A stretch of DNA of 33,950 nt from an uncultured Collinsella sp. (GTDB lineage: Bacteria > Actinomycetota > Coriobacteriia > Coriobacteriales > Coriobacteriaceae). The notes under the pieces are model-generated. The model worked only from the letters and a program-made list of their open reading frames with translations, searched no databases and had not been told where the DNA came from. The stretch is from the NCBI GenBank assembly GCA_900551015.1, contig URUI01000014.1:1-33950 (forward strand), given 5' to 3'. A program made the position numbers and the translations under genes. Positions within the stretch are counted from its first letter, which is position 1, and each line of letters begins with the position of its first letter. Shown here piece after piece: positions 9,294 to 17,812 of this stretch.

Positions 9294-10201
9294 TACTGTT
9301 CCTCCAATGCTGAGGCTCCGCCGACGATCTCGTTAATCTCGGTCGTGATCGAAGCCTGGCGCACGCGACTATACGTGCGGGTAAGGGTCGAGATGATCGC
9401 GGTGGCGTTTTCCGTCGCGGAGTGCATGGCCTTGCGGCGTGCACCCTGCTCGGCAGCCGCCGAATCGATCAGGGCCTGGTAGATGACCGTCAGGATATAA
9501 GACGGCACAAGCTTGCCGAGAACATGCTCGGGAGAGGGCACGAACTCGAACGTGGACGAGATGCGCTTAGGGGCGTCGGTCTCGTTCTTACGCGGACCGT
9601 GGGCCATAGCGATCATCTCGGGGTCGAGCGGCAACAGATGCTCGACGCGAAGCTCCTGATCCACGCGGTTCTTGGCGTGGTGGTAGACAAGCTCGACACG
9701 GTCAAGCTCACCGGCACGATACGCATCGCAGATATGAGAGGAGATCATGCGGGCCTGATTGAAATCGGGCTCAGAGGAGTTGCCCTCAAAGTGCATGACG
9801 ACGTTTGCGCGGTCACGGAAATACGTGGCCGGCTTACGCCCGCACGCGATGATCTCGCACTCGATGCCGTCGTTCGCCCAAGAAGCGGCGAGCTTTTCGG
9901 CCGTGCGCTCCACCGTCGTATTGAAACCGCCGGCAAGGCCGCGGTCCGAGGCAATAACGACAATCAGGCCATGCTTGACGCTCTCATGCTTCTGCAGCAT
10001 GGGATCGGTGCCCGAACAGGAGGCGTCGCCGGCGACCGTCAACATGACGTCGGTCAGCGCCTCCTTATAGGGCTCGGCCTGCTTGGAGCGATCGAGGGCA
10101 CGACGGATCTTGGCCGTAGAGACCATCTCCATCGTGCGCGTGATCTGCTTGGTCGTGGTAACCGAGGAGATTCGCTTCTTAATGTCGCGAAGGTTGGCCA
10201 T
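9293..10201 (-). CDS. atpG: ATP synthase F1 subunit gamma
   Basis: A 302-residue central rotor shaft. The N-terminus MANLRDIKKRISSV...TKQITRTMEMVSTAKIRRA and the C-terminal AMHSATENA...RVRQASITTEINEIVGGA are the coiled-coil ends that sit inside the alpha3beta3 ring. The segment SDRGLAGGFN in the middle domain is also diagnostic. Start ATG at 10201 is 5 nt after the atpA stop, and its stop overlaps the atpD start by one base. Confidence 0.96.
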
Positions 10202-10206
10202 GGGGC

Positions 10207-11805
10207 TTAGTTCTCCTCTGATCCAGAAACATCCGAATGGTGCTTGGCCATGAACTGCTGCTTGAAGTCGCCGATGACGCGCAAGAGCTCAGCCTTGGTG
10301 TCATCATCGATCTTCTTGGCGCGAACCTTGTCGAGCAGCGAACCAAAGCCATTGTCCATGTACTCGATGAGCTCGGCACGGAAGGGCAGCACGTCGGCGA
10401 TCTCCAGGTCATCCAGGAAGCCCTCGTTGCCAGCGAACAGCGTAACGATCTGCTCGCCAACCTCAAACGGCTTGTAACGCGGCTGCTTCAGGAGCTCGGT
10501 CATGCGAGCACCATGGGTCAGCTGCTTCTGAGTAGCCTCGTCGAGGTCGGAGCCGAACTGCGTAAAGCCAGCGAGCTCCTGGTACGAAGCGAGGTCCAGG
10601 CGAAGGTTGCCGGCAACCTGCTTCATAGCCTTGGTCTGCGCATCGCCACCGACGCGGGACACGGAGATGCCCACGTCGACTGCCGGGCGCTGACCCTGGA
10701 AGAAGAGCTCGGACTGCAGGTAGATCTGACCATCGGTAATGGAAATGACGTTGGTCGGAATGTAGGCCGAAACGTCGCCGTCCTGAGTCTCGATGATCGG
10801 CAGTGCCGTCATTGAGCCGTAGCCGTTCTTCTTGGACATCTTGACTGCACGCTCGAGCAGACGAGAGTGCAGGTAGAAGATGTCGCCAGGATAGGCCTCG
10901 CGTCCGGGCGGACGATGCAGCGTCAGCGACATCTGACGGTAGGCCACGGCCTGCTTGGACAGGTCGTCGTAGATGACGAGCACATGACCGCCGGGGTTGG
11001 TCTCGCTGGCGGGCTTGCCGTCCTCGCCGTTATACATGAAGAACTCGCCGATAGCGGCACCGGCCATAGGCGCGATGTACTGCATAGGGGCGGAATCGGC
11101 AGCGGTGGCCGAAACGATGATGGTGTAGTCGAGCGCACCGTGCTGAGCGAGGGTCTCGCGGATGTTGGCAACCGTGGAGGCCTTCTGGCCGATGGCGACA
11201 TAGATGCAAACCATGCCCTTGCCGCGCTGATTGAGGATAGCGTCGATGGCAATGGCGGTCTTACCGGTCTTACGGTCGCCGATGATGAGCTCACGCTGAC
11301 CACGGCCGATAGGCACCATGGAGTCGATAGCCAACAGGCCGGTCTGAACCGGCTCGCACACCGGGGTGCGGTCGATGACACCGGGGGCCTTGAACTCGAT
11401 GGGGCGACGGTGCGTGGCGACGATGTCACCCAAACCGTCGATAGGCTGGCCGAGCGGATTGACGACGCGGCCGAGCATGGCGCGGCTCACAGGGATATCC
11501 ATAATGCGGCCAGTGGTGCGGCACTCGTCGCCTTCCTTGATGGCGTCGACGGCACCGAACAGAACGGCGCCGACCTCGTCACGGTCAAGGTTCTGGGCAA
11601 GGCCGAAGACGGTCTCACCGGTATCGGAGCTCTTGAACTCCAGAAGCTCGCCTGCCATGGCGCTCTTGAGGCCGGAGACGCGCGCGATGCCGTCGCCTAC
11701 CTCGTCGACCGTTGAAACCTCATGCGTATCGACCGTCGCGGAGAGGCTCGTGAGCTGCTCCTGCAGTTTCTTGGCGATATCCTGGGCATTGAGGGTTTCG
11801 GACAT
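10207..11805 (-). CDS. atpA: ATP synthase F1 subunit alpha
   Basis: A 532-residue non-catalytic nucleotide-binding subunit. The P-loop is GDRKTGKT (176-183), preceded by the family MVPIGRGQRELIIGDR. The alpha signature with PGREAYPGDIFYLHSRLLERA is present. The last 20 residues are an acidic/polar tail. ATG at 11805 overlaps the atpH TAA by one base (TAATG). Sequence and length are ordinary for the family. Confidence 0.97.
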   Translation of the reverse strand: MSETLNAQDIAKKLQEQLTSLSATVDTHEVSTVDEVGDGIARVSGLKSAMAGELLEFKSSDTGETVFGLAQNLDRDEVGAVLFGAVDAIKEGDECRTTGRIMDIPVSRAMLGRVVNPLGQPIDGLGDIVATHRRPIEFKAPGVIDRTPVCEPVQTGLLAIDSMVPIGRGQRELIIGDRKTGKTAIAIDAILNQRGKGMVCIYVAIGQKASTVANIRETLAQHGALDYTIIVSATAADSAPMQYIAPMAGAAIGEFFMYNGEDGKPASETNPGGHVLVIYDDLSKQAVAYRQMSLTLHRPPGREAYPGDIFYLHSRLLERAVKMSKKNGYGSMTALPIIETQDGDVSAYIPTNVISITDGQIYLQSELFFQGQRPAVDVGISVSRVGGDAQTKAMKQVAGNLRLDLASYQELAGFTQFGSDLDEATQKQLTHGARMTELLKQPRYKPFEVGEQIVTLFAGNEGFLDDLEIADVLPFRAELIEYMDNGFGSLLDKVRAKKIDDDTKAELLRVIGDFKQQFMAKHHSDVSGSEEN

Positions 11806-12281
11806 TAGGCTTCACCTCCGTACGAATTAGCAGAGTTTGCGAGGGTCTCCTGCGCGATGCGCAGCTGCGTCTTGACGGAAATGTCACGACGCTCGCCGCG
11901 GGCCTCGAGCACCAGGCCGCCCACGATAGACGGGTCGACCTGCTCGATAAGGAATACCTTGCGGCCGAAGTCCTGCTCGCATTTCTTAGTGATGGTTTGA
12001 CGCAGCTCGTCGTCGAGCGGGATCGCCGTGGTGACGGTCACGCCCACTACATCCTCGTCTTCCTCGGCAACATACTTAAAGGCAGCTGCCACCTTGGGAA
12101 GAAGGTCGAGCTGGTCGCGCTTGGACATGGTGTCGAGCACGGCGATGATCTCGGGGCTGGCGCTAGCCAGGCGCTCGATCATCTCGAGGTCCTCGAACAC
12201 ATGGTTCTCGGCCTTAGCGGCTTCCAAAAGGGAGCGCGCGTAGGTCTCGAGCACCTTGTCCTGATAGCGGCTAGTCGGCAT
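11805..12281 (-). CDS. atpH: ATP synthase F1 subunit delta
   Basis: A 158-residue OSCP-type subunit joining F1 to the peripheral stalk. The N-terminal helical domain opens with YARSLLEAAK. The C-terminal part has the family pattern VDPSIVGGLVLEARGERRDISVKTQLRIAQ. It is somewhat shorter than the E. coli protein (177). The ATG at 12281 lies inside the last codons of atpF (11-nt overlap), so it is translationally coupled. Confidence 0.92.
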   Translation of the reverse strand: MPTSRYQDKVLETYARSLLEAAKAENHVFEDLEMIERLASASPEIIAVLDTMSKRDQLDLLPKVAAAFKYVAEEDEDVVGVTVTTAIPLDDELRQTITKKCEQDFGRKVFLIEQVDPSIVGGLVLEARGERRDISVKTQLRIAQETLANSANSYGGEA

Positions 12282-12873
12282 TCAGGCTACCTGCTTCCTG
12301 GATGTAGCGCTCGATGAGCTTCTTCTGCTCGGCCTCGTCGTCGAGTGCCTCGCCCACGATCTTGGTGGCGACGGCAACGGACAGGTCGGCGATGGAGCTC
12401 GCGGCACCGGCGTAGATGGACTTGCGCTCGTCCTCGACGGTCGTGTGGGCCTTGGCGATGATCTCCTCGGCCTCCTTCTGAGCAGCCTCGATGATACGGG
12501 CGCGCTCGGACTCGGCGTCCTTACGGGCCTCGAGAACGATGTCGGCAGCCTGACGGCGGGCGTCGGTGACGATCGAGTCGGACTCAGCGCGCTTGGCGAT
12601 AGCCTCCTGCTTGGTCTTCTCGGCCTCGTCGAGGCTCTCCTCGATCTTCTTGCCGCGCTCCTCCATGGTTTTCATGATGCCCGGCAGGGCGACCTTGGCC
12701 AGCACGATCCAGATGATCAGGAAGGCGATAAGCGCCGGGATGAACTCCGCCATCTTAGGGATGAGGATGTCCGCACCGGCAGCGCCGTCCTCGGCGAACG
12801 CGGAAACCGGCATGAGCAGCGCGGCCGCGGACGCGGAGAGTGCGATCGCGCTCTTCTGGGATGAAAGATTCAT
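12271..12873 (-). CDS. atpF: ATP synthase Fo subunit b with signal-peptide-like N-terminus
   Basis: A 200-residue peripheral-stalk subunit. A single membrane helix (about 44-66, IPALIAFLIIWIVLAKVALP) precedes a long charged coiled coil (about 70-165). Ahead of it lies an extra 30-residue segment, with a short polar start, an alanine-rich hydrophobic core and VSAFAED, which reads like a cleavable Sec signal peptide. Canonical b subunits begin almost directly with the membrane helix. ATG at 12873 has GGAG 8 nt upstream and follows the atpE stop by 15 nt, so the extension is not a start-site mistake: the next in-frame Met is Met 22, inside the hydrophobic core. Confidence 0.93.
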   Translation of the reverse strand: MNLSSQKSAIALSASAAALLMPVSAFAEDGAAGADILIPKMAEFIPALIAFLIIWIVLAKVALPGIMKTMEERGKKIEESLDEAEKTKQEAIAKRAESDSIVTDARRQAADIVLEARKDAESERARIIEAAQKEAEEIIAKAHTTVEDERKSIYAGAASSIADLSVAVATKIVGEALDDEAEQKKLIERYIQEAGSLNAD

Positions 12874-12888
12874 ACTTGACGCTCCGTG

Positions 12889-13083
12889 CTATTTAACGAT
12901 CAGCGCGACAACGAAGCCGATCAGAGCCAGAGCCTCGCCGAAGGCGGAGCCCATGATGAAGACGGTGAACACGCGGCCCTGGACCTCAGGCTGACGGGCC
13001 ATAGCACCCGTAGCACCCAGAGCAGACAGGCCGATAGCAAGACCAGCGCCGATAACACCGAGACCGTAACCGATAACTCCCAC
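12889..13083 (-). CDS. atpE: ATP synthase Fo subunit c
   Basis: A 64-residue two-helix proteolipid that forms the rotor ring. Helix 1 (3-27) is rich in Gly/Ala, the cytoplasmic loop is ARQPEVQGR, and helix 2 carries the ion-binding Glu 50 in FGEALALIG. The residue after Glu is Ala, and the Gln/Ser ligand set typical of sodium rings is not seen, so a proton ring is more likely. The start is GTG at 13083 with a near-perfect AAAGGAGGAA site, consistent with the high translation this multi-copy subunit needs. The length is at the short end of the family. Confidence 0.93.
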   Translation of the reverse strand: MGVIGYGLGVIGAGLAIGLSALGATGAMARQPEVQGRVFTVFIMGSAFGEALALIGFVVALIVK

Positions 13084-13209
13084 GATTCCTCCTTTGTCGT
13101 GCGTGTCTTATTTCACGCAGGATAACCTTTTTTATAACTGCCGGGCTCCATGGGTACGGGCACCGGCGGTTTAACGAATTGCCTTACCTTTTAAGGCGCG
13201 AACGGAGGT
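13084..13209 (-). promoter_or_regulatory. atpB-atpE intercistronic region with strong ribosome site
   Basis: This 126-nt gap is the longest in the otherwise tight atp operon. AAAGGAGGAA lies just before the atpE GTG. A hairpin GCGTG/CACGC (13101-13105 with 13114-13118 on the plus strand) stands directly upstream of it. No terminator U-tract follows these stems. A role as translation enhancer or processing site for atpE is inference by analogy with other atp operons. Confidence 0.45.
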
Positions 13210-14013
13210 CTACTCCTCCTCCGCGACCTCCTCTGCCTCGGAGACATACACGGCGGTAAGGACCGTGAAGACGTAAGCCTGGATGGCGCCGACCACAAGC
13301 TCGATCGCATAGATCAGGATGAGAATGGCAAGCCAGGCCAGCGAAGGCAGGGCGCCGACGGCGTGGGCCGCGGAAACCTGCTGAAGCAGCGGCTGCATGA
13401 ACATGCTCGCCATGATGGCGAACGAGCCCATGACCACGTGTCCTGCGAACATATTGCAGAACAGACGGACGGCAAGCGTGATGAGGCGCAGGAAGGTCGA
13501 AAAAAGCTCGACGACCCACACAAGCACGTTCATCGGGAAGCTCACGCCCTGCGGGGCGAGGCTCTTGATGTAGCCGATTGCGCCGTGAGCCTTGCATCCG
13601 TAGTAGATGAAGTACACGAAGGCGAAGATGGCGAGCGCGGCGGTGGAGCCGATTGCGCCGGTGCCGGGCTTCATTCCCGGGATCAGGCCGATCATGTTAT
13701 TGATCAGGATGAACAGGAAAAGCGAGCACAGGAACGGGAAGTGCTTCTTCCAGTTCTCACCCACGACGCCCTTGCCGATATCGTTCTCGACGTACTCGAT
13801 GATGTACTCGAAACCGTTGACGAAGAAGCCCTTGGGAACCAGGGTCTGCTTCTTCTTGAACACGGCCAGGACGATCAGGAGCACGATCGTGGAGACGATC
13901 AGCCAAAACGAGTACTGCGTGATGCCGCAGCTCAGATCGCCCACGACAGGGGTGGAGCTGAACTCGCTGACCAGATGATTAATCTCATCAGGCAGCTTTT
14001 CAAAAATTTCCAC
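13210..14013 (-). CDS. atpB: ATP synthase Fo subunit a
   Basis: A 267-residue polytopic stator protein forming the proton half-channels. The essential arginine is R183 in LITLAVRLFCNMFAGH. The C-terminal ELVVGAIQAYVFTVLTAVYV is typical, and PVVGDLSCGITQYSFW opens the first membrane region. At least five membrane helices are visible. The start is GTG at 14013 with AAGG 7 nt upstream. The last residues are strongly acidic (SEAEEVAEEE). It begins 3 nt after the stop of the AtpI-like gene. Confidence 0.95.
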   Translation of the reverse strand: MEIFEKLPDEINHLVSEFSSTPVVGDLSCGITQYSFWLIVSTIVLLIVLAVFKKKQTLVPKGFFVNGFEYIIEYVENDIGKGVVGENWKKHFPFLCSLFLFILINNMIGLIPGMKPGTGAIGSTAALAIFAFVYFIYYGCKAHGAIGYIKSLAPQGVSFPMNVLVWVVELFSTFLRLITLAVRLFCNMFAGHVVMGSFAIMASMFMQPLLQQVSAAHAVGALPSLAWLAILILIYAIELVVGAIQAYVFTVLTAVYVSEAEEVAEEE

Positions 14014-14016
14014 GAC

Positions 14017-14328
14017 TTACCTTTCGACCTCATGAGGATCTCGCAGCGCCTTGGCGACGCGAACCGTGCAGGCGGCCATAAAGGCCACGAAGCCGATCGC
14101 CTCGCCCAGGAGGAACATACGAAATGCCTCTCCGAACAACGCAAACACAACCAAGGTAAAGACAAGCAACGCGATCGCCGAGACCGCGAGACTCACCATG
14201 CCCCTGAGCATGTCCGCATTCTGTTTATCGTCAAGAACCGGCTTGAGCGTAAAAACAAAGGGAAGGAAGGCAATTGCGCCCGCGATGGCGCCTGCAACGA
14301 TAGCGAGCAGATCGGCTATCTGAAACAC
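14017..14328 (-). CDS. Small membrane protein in AtpI position
   Basis: About 103 residues with three or four hydrophobic helices (roughly 5-27, 41-62, 67-80 and 82-92) and a basic C-terminal tail. It lies directly before atpB, the usual place of atpI, whose product helps assemble the c ring or move magnesium. No strong family motif is visible, so the name rests on position, size and topology. The start chosen is GTG at 14328 because GAGG lies 6 nt upstream; a TTG at 14403 would add 25 residues running over the promoter. It is the first gene of the atp operon. Confidence 0.7.
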   Translation of the reverse strand: MFQIADLLAIVAGAIAGAIAFLPFVFTLKPVLDDKQNADMLRGMVSLAVSAIALLVFTLVVFALFGEAFRMFLLGEAIGFVAFMAACTVRVAKALRDPHEVER

Positions 14329-14389
14329 TGGCTTCCTCGCTTTCCTTTTTAACGCCTCACAGCACAGTCCCAGCCAAACATTGGTGACT

Positions 14390-14417
14390 ATTGTACGAGC
14401 CAATCGCTAAAGTACAA
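14390..14417 (-). promoter_or_regulatory. Probable promoter of the atp operon
   Basis: On the minus strand TTGTAC (14412-14417) and TACAAT (14390-14395) are separated by 16 nt, a good match to housekeeping -35 and -10 boxes. Transcription would start near 14383, leaving a leader of about 55 nt before the AtpI-like GTG. Confidence 0.7.
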
Positions 14418-14531
14418 CCGTAAAACAAACGGTTAATACGCACCTGTACGTTTTCTTAAGGCCTTCTTTATGCCGCAGGTACGGTAATACGTTTTTTCGA
14501 ACCCCTCAGCGCAAAACGTCCGTTAACAGAA

Positions 14532-14566
14532 GTGCGCGTGGACGACTTTTGCTCGCCCACGCGCAC
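14532..14566 (-). terminator. Hairpin after upp, possible terminator
   Basis: GTGCGCGTGG (14532-14541) pairs perfectly with CCACGCGCAC (14557-14566). On the minus strand only a weak TTCTGTT tail follows, so termination is uncertain. It lies 42 nt after the upp stop and before the atp promoter. Confidence 0.45.
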
Positions 14567-14608
14567 CATTTCTTCGTATTTGTGACCGTAGCCGACAAGG
14601 CCCAACGA

Positions 14609-15256
14609 CTAGAGCGTACCGTAGATGCGGTCGCCGGCGTCGCCCAGGCCGGGAACGATGTAGGCGGCCTCGTTGAGATGGTCGTCGATGGCGCAGGTAT
14701 AGATATGCACATCGGGATCCTTCTCGGTCAGCGACTTGAGGCCCTCGGGGGCCGCGACGATGCACAGCATGCGGATGTCCTTGACACCGCGCTCGCGCAG
14801 GTAGCTGATGGCCATCTCGGCCGAACCGCCCGTGGCAAGCATGGGGTCGACGACCAGGCAGATGCGCTGGTCGATATCCTTGGGCATCTTGCAGTAATAC
14901 TCGTGCGGCTCGTGGGTGACCTCGTCGCGTTCCATGCCGATGTGGCCCACGCGAGCGGAGGGCACCAGGTCGAGGATGCCGTCGACCATGCCAAGGCCCG
15001 CACGCAGGATGGGCACGATGGCGAGTTTCTTGCCGGCAAGCTGTTTGAACGTGGCGGTAGTGATGGGGGTCTCGACCTCGACGTCTTCCATAGGCAGGTC
15101 GCGCATGGCCTCGTAGCCGTCAAAAAGCGCGAGTTCGCGCACGAGCTGACGGAACTGGTTGGTGCCGGTGTTTTTGTCGCGCAGGATCGACAGCTTGTGC
15201 TGGACGAGCGGGTGATCGACAAGCGTCACACGGGACGCATCGTAGGTGACGGTCAT
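14609..15256 (-). CDS. upp: Uracil phosphoribosyltransferase
   Basis: About 215 residues. It makes UMP from uracil and PRPP in pyrimidine salvage. The PRPP loop is seen as DPMLATGGSAEMAISYL, the flexible loop follows VPILRAGLGMVDGI, and the uracil-binding C-terminus reads VPGLGDAGDRIYGTL. The start is ATG at 15256 with AAAGGGG upstream at about 10 nt; further upstream in-frame starts lack family similarity. It follows glpK by 123 nt. A GGCCG/CGGCC hairpin in its leader may be regulatory, but no PyrR-type signal could be identified. Confidence 0.95.
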   Translation of the reverse strand: MTVTYDASRVTLVDHPLVQHKLSILRDKNTGTNQFRQLVRELALFDGYEAMRDLPMEDVEVETPITTATFKQLAGKKLAIVPILRAGLGMVDGILDLVPSARVGHIGMERDEVTHEPHEYYCKMPKDIDQRICLVVDPMLATGGSAEMAISYLRERGVKDIRMLCIVAAPEGLKSLTEKDPDVHIYTCAIDDHLNEAAYIVPGLGDAGDRIYGTL

Positions 15257-15379
15257 GGATTGATTGCCCCTTTCGTTGCGGCCGCAAAACGGCCTTGCTG
15301 ACAAGGTGTGCAGCAATGTTGCCGCCGCACGCCATGCATTAGTTTAGCGGTTTGTTGTATCGAGCAGCCCATCGCAGCC

Positions 15380-16921
15380 CTACTGTGAGGTGTTGAGCGA
15401 GCGCCTGACTGCATCACGCCAGCCCGCAAGGTTTTGCTCGCGGCGCTCGGCGGACATGTGGGGAAGGAAGGTCCTAACGATCTGGGCATTTTGCTCCAGC
15501 TCTTCCAGGTCTTCCCAATAGCCGACGGCAAGACCCGCCAAGTACGCGGCACCGATTGCCGTGGTCTCCACCGTCTCGCATTGCAGCACGGGGATATCCA
15601 GCAGGTCGGCCTGGAATTGCATGATGAACTCGTTGCGCGAGGCACCGCCATCGACAGACAGGCGCTCAATCGAAAGCCCCACGTCCTGCTCCATGGCGCG
15701 CAGCACGTCGTAGCTCTGATATGCCATGGATTCGCAGGCGGCACGTACGATGGTCGCACGGCTCGAGGCGCCGGTCAGACCGCACACGATACCGCGAGCA
15801 TGCGGGTCCCACCAGGGAGCACCCAAACCCGCAAAGGCCGGAACGAAGTAGCAGCCCTCGTTGTCGCTAATCGAAGCGGCGAGTTGTGCCGACTCGCTCA
15901 CGCTCGAGATGATGCCCATGTTGTTGCGAAGCCAGTTCATCGTTGAGCCGGCGGCAAAAATAGAGCCCTCGAGCGCATAGCTGACTTTGCCGTCCGCAGC
16001 GATACCGATGGTGGAGACCAGGCCATTCTTGGATTCGACGATCTCGTCGCCGGTGTTCATGAGCATAAAGCAACCCGTGCCATAGGTGTTTTTGGTCTGG
16101 CCGGGACGGAAACAGCAGTGGCCGAACAGCGACGCCTGTTGGTCACCCGCCACGCCCATGATGGGCGGCATGTTGGTCATGATGTCGCTCGCGACGCGGC
16201 CGTAGTCGCCCGAGCTCCAGCGAACCTCGGGCATCATGGAACGTGGAACGTCAAAGAGTGCCAGCAGGTCGTCGTCCCAATCGAGCGTATGGATATTAAA
16301 GAGTGCCGTGCGGCTGGCATTGGTGTAGTCGGTGGCAAAGACCTGGCCGCCGGTGAGGTTGTAGATGAGCCAGGTGTCGATGGTGCCAAACATGAGGTCG
16401 CCCGCCGCCGCGCTTTCGCGTGCGCCGTCGACGTTGTCGAGAATCCACTGCGCCTTGGAGGCCGAGAAATACGGGTCGAGCGTGAGTCCCGTGCGGGAGC
16501 GCACCAGCCCTTCTGCGCCCTGCTCGACAAGCTCGTCGATCAGAGGTGCGGTACGGCGGCACTGCCATACGATAGCGTTATAGATCGGCTGACCGCTCAC
16601 GCGATCCCAGACCACCGTGGTCTCGCGCTGGTTGGAGATGCCGATGGCAGCAATGCGGTCGGAGTGGATACCGCTCTTAAACTGGACTTCCATCATGACG
16701 GCGATCTGGCTAGCAAGGACCGCCATGGGGTCTTGCTCCACCCAGCCGGGACGCGGGAAGCTGGTTTTGACGCTGCGACGTGCCTGCGCGACGATGCATC
16801 CGTACTCGTCGACGATGGTCGCAAGTACCGAGGTGGTGCCGCAGTCGAGCGCCATGATGTAGGAACCGCCAAAGTCAAACGAGGCATCTTCCATGCCCAG
16901 GCTGCCCAGATTCAACGACAT
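15380..16921 (-). CDS. glpK: Glycerol kinase (FGGY family) with altered phosphate loop
   Basis: A 513-residue FGGY kinase that phosphorylates glycerol to glycerol 3-phosphate. Glycerol-binding residues of GlpK are kept: NQRET (Arg 99/Glu 100), DPYFS (Tyr about 151) and GVAGDQQASLFG (catalytic Asp). The segments NAIVWQCRRT, DYTNASRTALFNIHTLDWDD and NTYGTGCFMLMNTG are near-identical to E. coli GlpK. The first ATP loop differs: ALDCGTTSVL instead of ALDQGTTSSR, so the Gln is Cys 27 and the Arg that contacts ADP in E. coli is Leu 33. The N-terminus is about 15 residues longer than usual. It starts 13 nt after the TsaC-type gene stop, with AAAGG ahead of the ATG. Confidence 0.9.
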   Translation of the reverse strand: MSLNLGSLGMEDASFDFGGSYIMALDCGTTSVLATIVDEYGCIVAQARRSVKTSFPRPGWVEQDPMAVLASQIAVMMEVQFKSGIHSDRIAAIGISNQRETTVVWDRVSGQPIYNAIVWQCRRTAPLIDELVEQGAEGLVRSRTGLTLDPYFSASKAQWILDNVDGARESAAAGDLMFGTIDTWLIYNLTGGQVFATDYTNASRTALFNIHTLDWDDDLLALFDVPRSMMPEVRWSSGDYGRVASDIMTNMPPIMGVAGDQQASLFGHCCFRPGQTKNTYGTGCFMLMNTGDEIVESKNGLVSTIGIAADGKVSYALEGSIFAAGSTMNWLRNNMGIISSVSESAQLAASISDNEGCYFVPAFAGLGAPWWDPHARGIVCGLTGASSRATIVRAACESMAYQSYDVLRAMEQDVGLSIERLSVDGGASRNEFIMQFQADLLDIPVLQCETVETTAIGAAYLAGLAVGYWEDLEELEQNAQIVRTFLPHMSAERREQNLAGWRDAVRRSLNTSQ

Positions 16922-16934
16922 CGCTTAAACCTTT

Positions 16935-17678
16935 CTATTGCATCGGGTCGGACAGGACCCGTTCGATCTCTGATGCGGGAAGTGCGCCTTGGCGCAGGAG
17001 CTGGAGCTCGCCGTGCTGAAACGACACGATGGTCGAGGCGTCGCGACACGGGGTCTCACCGGCGTCGACGGCAACATCGACCCCCTCCAGGATGCGACCC
17101 TCCACCGTGATAAAACTTGCCGGCGCGGGCGCGCCATGCGTGTTGGCGCTGGTGCAGGCAAGGGGGCTGCCACAGGCGCGAATGAGCGCCTGCACCACGG
17201 GCGAGGCCGAAGCGCGAAGTGCCACCGTGTCGTCGGCAGCGCGCATAAAGGTCGGCACGCAGGGGGCTGCCTTGACCACGATAGTCAGGGCTCCCGGCCA
17301 GCATCGTCGCGCGAGTATGCGGGCATCTTCCGGGATATCCACGCCATAGCGGTCGAGTGCTTCGACGCCATCGACCAGCCAAGCGACGGTTTGCGTGAGT
17401 TCACGTTGCTTGAGAGTGAAGATACGGCGATAGCCGGTGCCGAGCGCAGGAACTGCGGCGCCATTGACGGCAGCCTGCGGATCGCGCGGCCACGATGGGA
17501 ATTCGCTTGTATCTTGGGGCACGGCGTCCGAGAAGGCGTTGACTGCCACGGCGACACCGTAGACGGTCTCGGTCGGGATCAAAGCCAGGCCGCCGCGGCC
17601 GAGCACCTCGGCCGTGCGCTCGACGGCAAGCCGATGCGGCTCGCGCGTTCCCTCGTATACCCGATAGACCGTCTGCAT
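16935..17678 (-). CDS. Sua5/YciO/YrdC-type L-threonylcarbamoyladenylate synthase
   Basis: A 247-residue YrdC-fold protein. Such enzymes make threonylcarbamoyl-AMP for the t6A37 tRNA modification. The N-terminal IPTETVYGVAVAVNA corresponds to the FPTDTVYGL motif, LKQRELTQTVAWLV to the KxR substrate loop, CWPGALTIVVKA to the conserved RxWPGPxT segment, and SPLACTSANTHGAPAP to the SAN motif. About 35 residues rich in Pro/Asp/Ala (near 50-85) are inserted between the first two motifs. The protein has no C-terminal Sua5 domain, so it is of TsaC length plus the insertion. It is upstream of glpK in the same operon. Confidence 0.85.
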   Translation of the reverse strand: MQTVYRVYEGTREPHRLAVERTAEVLGRGGLALIPTETVYGVAVAVNAFSDAVPQDTSEFPSWPRDPQAAVNGAAVPALGTGYRRIFTLKQRELTQTVAWLVDGVEALDRYGVDIPEDARILARRCWPGALTIVVKAAPCVPTFMRAADDTVALRASASPVVQALIRACGSPLACTSANTHGAPAPASFITVEGRILEGVDVAVDAGETPCRDASTIVSFQHGELQLLRQGALPASEIERVLSDPMQ

Positions 17679-17812
17679 GTGTATGCCAGCCCCTTACGCT
17701 CTGGTGCAAGTTTGTTTACTGTGGGGCATTCTCGCACGAAACGTTCAACCTATTTGCCCAGAGCGCATGTTGGTTTGGTGAGCGGCTCTAGTAGTCGGTG
17801 AAAGTGAGGGGG
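17679..17812. other. Intergenic region between the TsaC-type gene and hicB
   Basis: No gene or terminator was recognised. It must hold the promoter of the tsaC-glpK unit, but no clear -35/-10 pair could be chosen. Confidence 0.4.

Noticed and set aside
15257..15379. PyrR-type attenuator or riboswitch in the upp leader
   Set aside because: Only a GGCCG/CGGCC hairpin is present. There is no conserved binding-loop sequence and no terminator with U-tract next to the start.
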